In this document: positions 56,900 through 64,000 of the stretch, piece after piece
Layout of the letters: the number at the start of each line of letters is the position of its first letter
How positions within the stretch are numbered: the stretch's first letter is position 1
NCBI GenBank assembly: GCA_037127255.1
Contig: JBANSL010000003.1
Span: forward strand, 46,997,814 to 47,061,813
DNA from: Persicaria tinctoria
Taxonomy: Eukaryota > Streptophyta > Magnoliopsida > Caryophyllales > Polygonaceae
Direction: 5' to 3'
DNA length: 64,000 nucleotides
The notes under the pieces: model-generated
Told to the model about the DNA's origin: nothing
The model's input: the letters and a program-made list of their open reading frames with translations, nothing else
Databases searched by the model: none
Position numbers and translations under genes: made by a program

Positions 56900-59800
56900 T
56901 ATAACGGCCCGAGATTATGATTCTCAGGTTACGTTTCGAGGGATGAAACCCCTCGTTAGGATCTTGCGCCCCTAGTACAGGTTGAAGGTTTGAATTTCTA
57001 AACTAACGTTTTCAATTGGGATTTCATACCCATGTTCGGAGGGATCGTTGGAATCCCCGGGGAAGTCCCCTGTACCTGTCGTAGGTCTAAACGTGGAAAA
57101 CCAATGGTCACATAAATAACGGAAGTAAGGCATAATACAAGGGGGTGCCACGGCAGAGCCGTGTCAAAATATGATCAACCATTCAAATTCGAGCCGTAAT
57201 TAAATTGGTGAAGTCGGAATCTCAACTCTCTCTTTCCGCCATGTCAGACCCAGCGGTCATGGGCTCAAATCAGCATCAATAGTAGTAAGCATAACGGATA
57301 CCTAAAAAAAATTGATAGGGGGCGGGATCAGATCGATGCCCACTTTAGCTCTGCATCCCGACCCTAAGCACACATATACGCTATACCTAATAAAGATGCT
57401 TCTAGATGCATAGCGTAATATTAACACACTAACATGCTCCTAAGATCAAGTGCATAATAATAATAAGGCCTTAGCACAGAATACCAAGTGGTATATCCCT
57501 CTCCTACCTCCACCCCCTTCCGATAGGGCGGAGACTGGCCAGCTCGTGAATGCATTCCATCATAATCGAGCGGCACGCATGCCTAACCCGCTCCACAATA
57601 AAGCCCGCAGGCATCTCATAATATAAGGAAGTTCATGACTCGATTGACTCAGGACGGGACCCGATGAGACTAGGTCGTCCTATAACCCTAGCAATGACTC
57701 TAGTTACTTCACAGATAACGGCCGTTCTGTTTACATACACATAAAGAAATAGAATGCTCAACGATCGATGCAACCTAGCATGGTACTACATGGCATGCTG
57801 ATCATTAATGCAAGCACCTAGTATATCATGCACCTAAAGCAGGGAATAGCTCTATTTCAATATGAGTAAGCTCCGAAGAGACTTACCTGGCTTTGCAGAA
57901 TAGCAGAATAAAGGGTCCAGTACATATAAATCATAGTCACAAGTATCAACTAAATACATATCAGAACACATATATAAGTCTACGTCTAATCATTCAAGCA
58001 CTCAAAGCATACATCATTAACCAAGAGTAACAACCATATCGTAATCGTCACTCCATCAGGTTCAACCATTCATATATTCGCAATAATCATATATTCGCAT
58101 AGTCATGTAACTCAAAAGTCCATTATAACTCATTATAGTTCATAAGGTATAAGTTAAGCGATAACATAACTCTAACATCTCATCAAGCCATTAATCATTC
58201 ATACATGTCGTTAGTCCACACAAAACATGCTATTAGTCAATCAATCATATCATCATGCTAGTTAGTCATCGATCACATAATTCCCAAGTTAATTCCCAAG
58301 TCAATCAATCATATCATCATGCTAGTTAGTCATCGATCAACCCTTATTATTTTATAAAACCAGCCCCTTTTTAAAATTACCCAAACCGCTCTTATTTAAC
58401 AAGACTCCAAAATCTGCCTCTTTTTTAAAAACTCCCAAAATCGGATCCATCTGGAAAGTTAGGCCCAAATTCCTTTCTTTGTTTTTCTGGACAAGAAATC
58501 AGCCCACAATTTAGGACCAATTGCTTTTAAAACACAATCCGGATCCAACTCTCCAACTCAACTTCCTTCTATTAGTGAACCGGACCACCCTTTTTATTTA
58601 TTAAAAAAAATGAACCGAACCGCCTTTTAAAACAGATGAAAATAGAGCCCCATTTCGATATTGTTCATCGCCTCCCACCTATGTACACAGCGTTCAAAGT
58701 TTATGTGAAGGAGAAGGAGAAGGGAAGGCCGCCGGCGGCGGTTCTCAACTCCGACCACGAAGCCGACACCCACACACACAGAGACAGAAACGAAAATAAG
58801 GAAGAAGAAGGAAGAAGGCTCACTGCAAGGGTCTTCATCGCCGGAAAGCTCGGAGCTTCGAGGAGGCGCGTCCAGGGCGTCAGGGGTCAATCTCTCGTCA
58901 GAAACCACCTAGGAAGATGAGAGGGAGGCTAAAGGTGAGGCCTTGCTCGGTTGGGAAGGTGGAAGAGAGGAAGAGCGAGCGAAACGGAGCTTACCGAGGC
59001 GAACGGAAAACAGGGCGGCATTCGGTCTACGAAGGCTCTTTTGGGCGGTGCTCCTGCTACTGCTCGAGCGTCGAGGAGGCGTCGTCGTGGCTGCTGCCTC
59101 TGCTGGTTCGAAGAGAGGAGAAGGATGGAGCGGTGGGACATGGATCCGGCTCTGGGCGAAATAGAGCTCGGACCTCTCGATTCGTGACGGAGAGGAGAGG
59201 GTGGAGGGGCTGGGTTGCTCGGCTCCTCGGTGCTACGAACAGGGTGCCTGAGGTTCTCAGAACAGAGGTGCTCGACTGGTGGTTGCTGGTAGGCGGTGCA
59301 GTGGTGGTGTCGGCGGCGAAAGGAGGTGGGAGCAACAATGAGCAGGAAGGAGAAAGGTGAGATTGGTTCTCGACAGCCCAAAAGAGAGGAAGGGTGTGTT
59401 TGCTTTGAACCCAAATAAAAGAAGGGAAAATGGGCTCTGCTTTTCTTTTCTGCAATTGAAAGAGAGAGGAAAGGAGATGTTGGGCAAGGGAATCAGTCAA
59501 ACAAAGGGAAGAGTGTCTACAGTTTGGCATGGGAGTTGCAGAAGAAAATTCCCAAAAGAAGGTAAGGAGTGTGGGAGTAGATAAGTAGAATGGTGTGGGT
59601 GTTGGGCTCAATATGTGAAAGGATACAACGAGTGAGCTGTGGAGAAGAGGATAGCAATTGATGGAAATAGGGAGGAAGAAGACAAAGTAACGAGTTCCTC
59701 AAAAGATGTTTCAAAATACCCGAAAAAGAAGTAAATCTCAAAACCCGCTCTTTTCACTTTATCCCGACTCGTTCAAAATAAGGTCTTAAATTTTTCAATC

Positions 59801-60004
59801 CGAATTTAATAGCGAAAGTCGAACATCATTTTTTTTAATCCTCAGCATATGAAAACGAAAAGAAAAATCTTCAAATTTAGCCGAATTCCGCTTTAAGAGT
59901 TTTAAAATCCGAGTTAGCGAGTTTTCCGTTAACTTCCGCTTTTAAATTCATTTTGATTTTTCTTTTCCCCGAAAAATTAGGATTTAAAAATCCGAGCTTT
60001 TACA
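56900..60004 (-). repeat. Element F 5' LTR, complete
   Basis: 3,105 bp. The + strand starts TATAACGG, where TGTAACGG is expected, and ends TTTTACA. It contains the hairpins 57481-57494 and 57866-57886, an imperfect local duplication near 58237-58340, and a GC-rich block with minus-strand donor-like motifs (about 58820 and 58995). Frames such as 59057-59611 (minus, 184 codons) have no recognised domain. Confidence 0.9.
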
Positions 60005-60594
60005 ATCGGAGGAGAGGAGGACTTCCGGCGGAGGAGAGGAGGACTTCCGTCGCGCGCCATGGCTCTTGGCGGTGAACCTCTCCGACCTTCAAGCTCCCAC
60101 GACAATTGGAGAGGAAGAAGAGGGGTGACAGTTTGAAGAGAAAGAAGGAGAATTGGGGGCGGTGGTTGTGGGTGCTAGAGGAGGAGGAGAGAGACGAGGG
60201 CGGCGGCACCAATTGTCCGACTCCGCTCCTCCGCCATCCTCCTTCCTTGCCAATCGGCAGCCAGTGTCGGAGGGGTCTCCATCCTCCTTCTTTCTCCCCC
60301 AATTGTCCGAATCCGGAATTCCGCTTGAGAAGGACTCGGAGTCGAGAGTGGGATCTCAAACCGAAGTCGGGAGTTGCTGAAATCGGTGAGGGCGCAGAAG
60401 CTTGAAGTCCGGAGCGGCGTCGGCGACGGCCATGGCTGCGAATAGCGCGTTGGACTGGTGGAGGATTTGAAGGCCGAAGAGGTTCGCGTACGTGGGTCGT
60501 GGGAGCTTGAAGGTCGGAGAGGTTCACCGCCAAGAGCCATGGCGCGCGACGGAAGTCCTCCTCTCCCCCGCCGGAAGTCCTCCTCTCCCCCGAT
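60005..60594. repeat. Long inverted repeat with 98-bp arms
   Basis: 60005-60102 and 60497-60594 are reverse complements at about 96 of 98 positions, separated by 394 bp of GC-rich sequence. Each arm contains a 21-bp tandem duplication (GGAGAGGAGGACTTCC core). The left arm is cut by F's insertion at 60004, so the full repeat may have been longer. It could be a foldback or Mutator-like element, or a hairpin transcript source. No transposase is present. Confidence 0.85.
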
Positions 60595-61016
60595 GACCCT
60601 CACTTCCTTACCGGCCAGAACATTGGCCTCCCCGGCTCCCCCTGAACCTCTCCGTCACATCCCTCCTTTTTCTTTTTTCTTTTTTTTTTATTTTCCAAGT
60701 AAAATGCGGCCTCGGGCCGCGTTTTGCATATATATGTATTTTTATTGGTTGTTTTTCAAAAAAAAAAAAAAAGAGAGAAAAACGCGGTCTGAGACCGCGT
60801 TTTTCTGACGTATCTGCAAATTTTGAATATTTGTGTAAAATAAGTGAATTTATCCGTAATTTTTTATTTTTTAATGAATATTTCAAAAAAAAATTCCTTA
60901 TAGTATTATAATAAGAATTTATTACTTAGTATAAGGATAAGTAATCCTCAAAATATAACCTTATAGTATTATAATAAGAATTTATTACTTAGTATAAGGT
61001 TTTATTAGCTACTTAT
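60595..61016. other. AT-rich stretch with two GC hairpins and a 41-bp direct repeat
   Basis: Hairpin 1 (60701-60725) has AAAATGCGGCC/GGCCGCGTTTT arms. Hairpin 2 (60778-60804) has AAAAACGCGGTC/GACCGCGTTTTT arms. A 41-bp sequence beginning CCTTATAGTATTATAATAAG occurs at 60896-60936 and 60959-60999 and is itself nearly palindromic at its ends. No gene is seen. Confidence 0.75.
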
Positions 61017-64000
61017 TATAAAAACCCGGATTTTTAAATAATAAATTTCAAAAAATAATATAAAATGGATTTAAGTCGAATATATATATATATATATAAA
61101 TTCGGATATTGAAGGAAAACTCGTCTTTAAATTACTAAATCGAAATTAAAATCTTTCGAAACGAATTCCGACATTATTCTAAAATGGATTTTCATATGAA
61201 ATTGTGTTCCGCTTTCGGGCTCGGAGATTTGGGAATGTGGTTGGGATTTAAGCATTTTTATTTCGGGTTCGAGTTGTCAATTTCAAATTATGTTTATCGG
61301 GATTGGGCCGAATGAGAGGATTTCGGTATTCGCTTCCGGTATTTAAAATTGAGAGTTGGAACCACATTACTTTTTTTTTTTTTCTTTCTCTCTCTCCCCC
61401 TCTCGGTCTGTATACAGTGCAGCAACAATTTCCTCCTACCTCCCCTCCTCTGCATCCCCTTCCTCCTGTTGACCCTCCAAAATGGCAAAATGCCAAAAAT
61501 CTTTAGCTCTCCCACCCTGGCCGGTACAGCTAGCACCTCACTCCTTTCTCTTCAAATTGGGAGCAGATTAGCACAAGCCCCAAACAATCCTCACAACCCT
61601 CTGTGGCTCTATGTATCTCCTTTTTCCCATTTCAAATAGCAAGCTCTCCTCCTCCAATCTTAATGCCTCCTCCGAAGTTCCAATCCTCCTCCCACTGTTT
61701 TCCAACGCCACCAAGCCACCGAGCCGCCAGCAGCTCCGCGTTCCTCCTTCCTCAACTGAGAAGCGACAGCAGCCACCAGTAGCACAATCCGAGCCAGCAC
61801 CTCCCGGGTCCTCGGCCTCTGTTTCCGAGATGAGCACCCCTGGGCGCCGGTTGGGCCTCGTCGAGCATTCTTGAGCCCCAGCGCCGTCTACTCCTTGGGA
61901 GAGCCCCGCGGCAGTCCTCACTCCTTCCTCGTTACCCGTCGTCGACGTTGAGTAGCCCCGCCGCTCTTCCCATGTATTCCGATTTGAGATCCGGTAAGGC
62001 TCTCCCTCCTTTTCCTCTCGAAAATCAAGCAAAGTTCCTCCTTTCTCACTCCCACCTCTAATCTAGGCCGAGAAAGACACAGCCCCGCCTCCTACGAAGC
62101 CCGACGCGACTCTGACGACGCCCCGATGACGTTTTCCGGCGAGAGCTTCCACCCCGGTAAGCTTCGTCCTCTCCCTCCTTTCTGTGCTATTTTCTTGTGC
62201 CTCTGTCTTGTTTGGGGTCGGGAGGGCGTGAGTTAGTGGTCGGAAAGGGGCACCGCCGGCGAGAAGCCCCTTTCTCCTTCCTTCTTCCGCTTCGAGCGCA
62301 GGCAAGCAGAGGTGAGGGAGACGGGACTGGGTTTTCTTTTCTATTGGCCCAGATCCGGATTCCTTTCTTCCGGGTTATATCATTTTGTTTCCGGGTCGGG
62401 TTTCCTTGTGTGTTTGAATCCGGGTTGGGCCTTCCCTTTTGGCTCGTTGGGCTTCTTTTGTTTCAAATTTTGGGGGTTGTATGTTGGGTTTATATTACAT
62501 GTTATATTAATTGCTAGATGTATTAGTATTATTATTATTGCTACATTATTCTGATTGGGAAGATAAATTCTGGAATTTTATAAAGTTTAAACTTATTTTG
62601 AAAATGATATTATTGAGATATGTATTTTGTGATGATTTAAATAGGTGATTTCGGGATTTTTGGAAAAGAGCCACTGATAAAATAGTTGATGCTTATGATA
62701 ATTATATTTATTGTTGATAAAGTATTTAAGAGGGTCTTTGAGTTTCCGGAAGTATATCTTAGATGATTTATTGTTTGAAAACTAAAATGTCGGAATTAAT
62801 TCTATAATATGATTTTGGGGTATTGGTTTTAAGGTTTAAATGTTTAATGACAGGATTTAGTTAAGTATGACTTTAAAGGAACTGTTGATTTTCTAAGTCG
62901 ATTTAACTTGAGATTTAAGAGTTGGGAAGTTTTGGGAAGAATGATTTTGGTCGATGTTGATCGCATCGGAAAGGTTTTGGAAATGGTTTTACTATCGATT
63001 GGTTTTGAGTATGTTGAGAATTTGAAGTTCGTGTGTATGAATGATGGACCGATAGCTTATGGAAATGACTTGATGATAGGTTTGTATTGCTTTTGGATTG
63101 CTTTGGACTTGCATTTGGGCCCTTGCATGTGTTATCTTGTTGTTCTGCATCTTCAGGTAAGTTCCCTAGGGGGCTTACTCAGGTTGGACATTCATGCCTG
63201 TTGTTGCATTTTATGTTAGGTGTTGCATATGCATAAAAGCATGCCATGTAGTATCCTGTTTAGGTTGCACTAATTGAATGAACATCTGCTTACTTTATGC
63301 ATTTGAAACAAAACGGCCGTTATCTGTGATAGTCCTAGAGTCTTTGCTATGGTTATAGGACGACCTAGTCCCATCGGGTCCCGTCCTGAGTCAATCGAGT
63401 CATGAACTTCCTTATATTATGAGATGTCTACGGGCTTTATTGTGGAGCGGGTTAGGCATGCGTGCCGCTCGATTATGATGGAATGCATTCACGAACTGGC
63501 CAGTCTCCGCCCTATCGAAAGGAGGTGGAGGTAGGAGAGGGATATGCCACTTGGCATTGTCTTGGGCCCTTTACAGTATTTTAAACATTATTATAACTAG
63601 GAGCATGCTAGTGTGTTTGACTTTCGTACTGCACTAGAGCATCTTTATTAGGTATAGCACATACTATGTGGCCTCAGCGAGGACTGCTGGTCCCGCATGA
63701 GTGGCTCGATCTAACTCTTTTCCCCGTTCTTCTTTTAAAGGTATTTTCTGCATATTTTGAGTGATCGATGTCTATATGACGGGGTTCCCTTTTTGCGAAT
63801 CGAAGAACCTAGCTAATTCACTAACTCATTATAAATGGTAATCACCCACTTATGATTTGGTTTTGACCCGACTCTGTCGTGGCACCTTGTATCTTAATTT
63901 TGTTTTCACCTTACTTCCGTTTGAGTTGATTTTCGCGATATAGCCCCTAGGACAGGTTAAGGGTACCCAACGACCCTACGATACTTTTAGGGATCGAAAT
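61017..64000 (+). repeat. Element G: A-family LTR on the plus strand, cut by window end
   Basis: This aligns with the minus strand of A's LTR throughout (for example TTAAATAATAAATTT at 61034, AGAATGATTTTGGT at 62938, GGACAGGTTAAGGGTACCCA at 63950) but is clearly diverged. The start reads TATAAAAACCCGG where A has TGTAAAGGCCCGG, that is, G to A changes. It has a TA microsatellite (61079-61098), hairpins at 63157-63178 and 63544-63557, and donor-like CGGTAAGG/CGGTAAGC near 61991 and 62156. Whether this is a 5' LTR, a 3' LTR or a solo LTR cannot be told. Confidence 0.85.

Larger units (their letters stand above)
49223..60004 (-). mobile_element. Element F: non-coding LTR retrotransposon (LARD), 3' LTR truncated
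   Basis: The right LTR (56900-60004) is full length. The left LTR is reduced to 264 bp (49223-49486) because E inserted in it and the DNA beyond E was lost. The primer-binding site is at 56880-56895; the stem-loop and polypurine tract are at 49487-49523. The interior has no coding frame and is homologous to that of B. It contains the solo LTR D2. The possible right target duplication is ATCGG (60005-60009). Confidence 0.88.

Noticed and set aside
59057..59611. 184-codon minus frame and overlapping frames in F's LTR
   Set aside because: GC-rich LTR sequence, overlapping frames on both strands, no domain, not kept in related LTRs.
60000..60533. 177-codon minus frame over the inverted repeat
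   Set aside because: Much of it is the repeat arms. It starts in F's LTR end and has no recognisable domain.

Overview
The window is plant nuclear DNA, probably from a eudicot. It is a block of nested transposable elements with no intact host gene. The evidence is LTR retrotransposons primed by initiator tRNA-Met or tRNA-Asp, a chromodomain-bearing Ty3/gypsy (Tekay-like) polyprotein, a CRM/Reina-like chromovirus, an Athila-like element, a CACTA DNA transposon, and a fimbrin gene fragment that still has plant intron boundaries. I refer to the elements as A to G.

Layout. Element B (plus strand, 1-22545, 5' end outside the window) is a large retrotransposon derivative (LARD). It has LTRs of about 3.1 kb around a 5.0 kb interior with no coding capacity. 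Its 5' LTR is split at 607/12365 by element A (minus strand, 608-12364), a second LARD with a perfect 5-bp target duplication and nearly identical 3.17 kb LTRs. A short LTR-like remnant (22546-23451) leads into element C (plus strand, 23452-41269), the coding relative of the LARDs: a Tekay-type element with one 1,615-codon gag-pol frame broken by seven stop codons and no frameshift. C's 5' LTR carries two insertions: D1, an Athila-like element deleted to LTR plus partial gag (24265-27520), and a 5.1 kb CACTA element (28653-33740) with two captured fimbrin exons.

C's 3' LTR is cut off at 41269 and joined by microhomology to element E (minus strand, 41270-49222). E is a young chromovirus with two premature stops whose LTR encodes the end of its own polyprotein. 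E's intact right end lies inside the 3' LTR of element F (minus strand, 49223-60004), a third LARD that also contains D2, a solo LTR of the D family (53679-55968). To the right are a 98-bp-arm inverted repeat (60005-60594), an AT-rich stretch with hairpins and a direct repeat, and G (61017 to the window end), an A-family LTR on the plus strand.

How the parts relate. A, B and F encode nothing but share with the coding element C the primer-binding site, the polypurine tract, a 7-bp stem-loop just upstream of that tract, the LTR ends, and several short hairpins inside the LTR. This is the pattern expected of non-autonomous elements mobilised in trans by a Tekay-type partner. The most novel signals are two LTR hairpins whose stems vary in a compensatory way between families, one of them enclosing a consensus 5' splice site; a motif repeated every ~20 bp in E's leader; and an array of TCGA-type inverted repeats in D's LTR.
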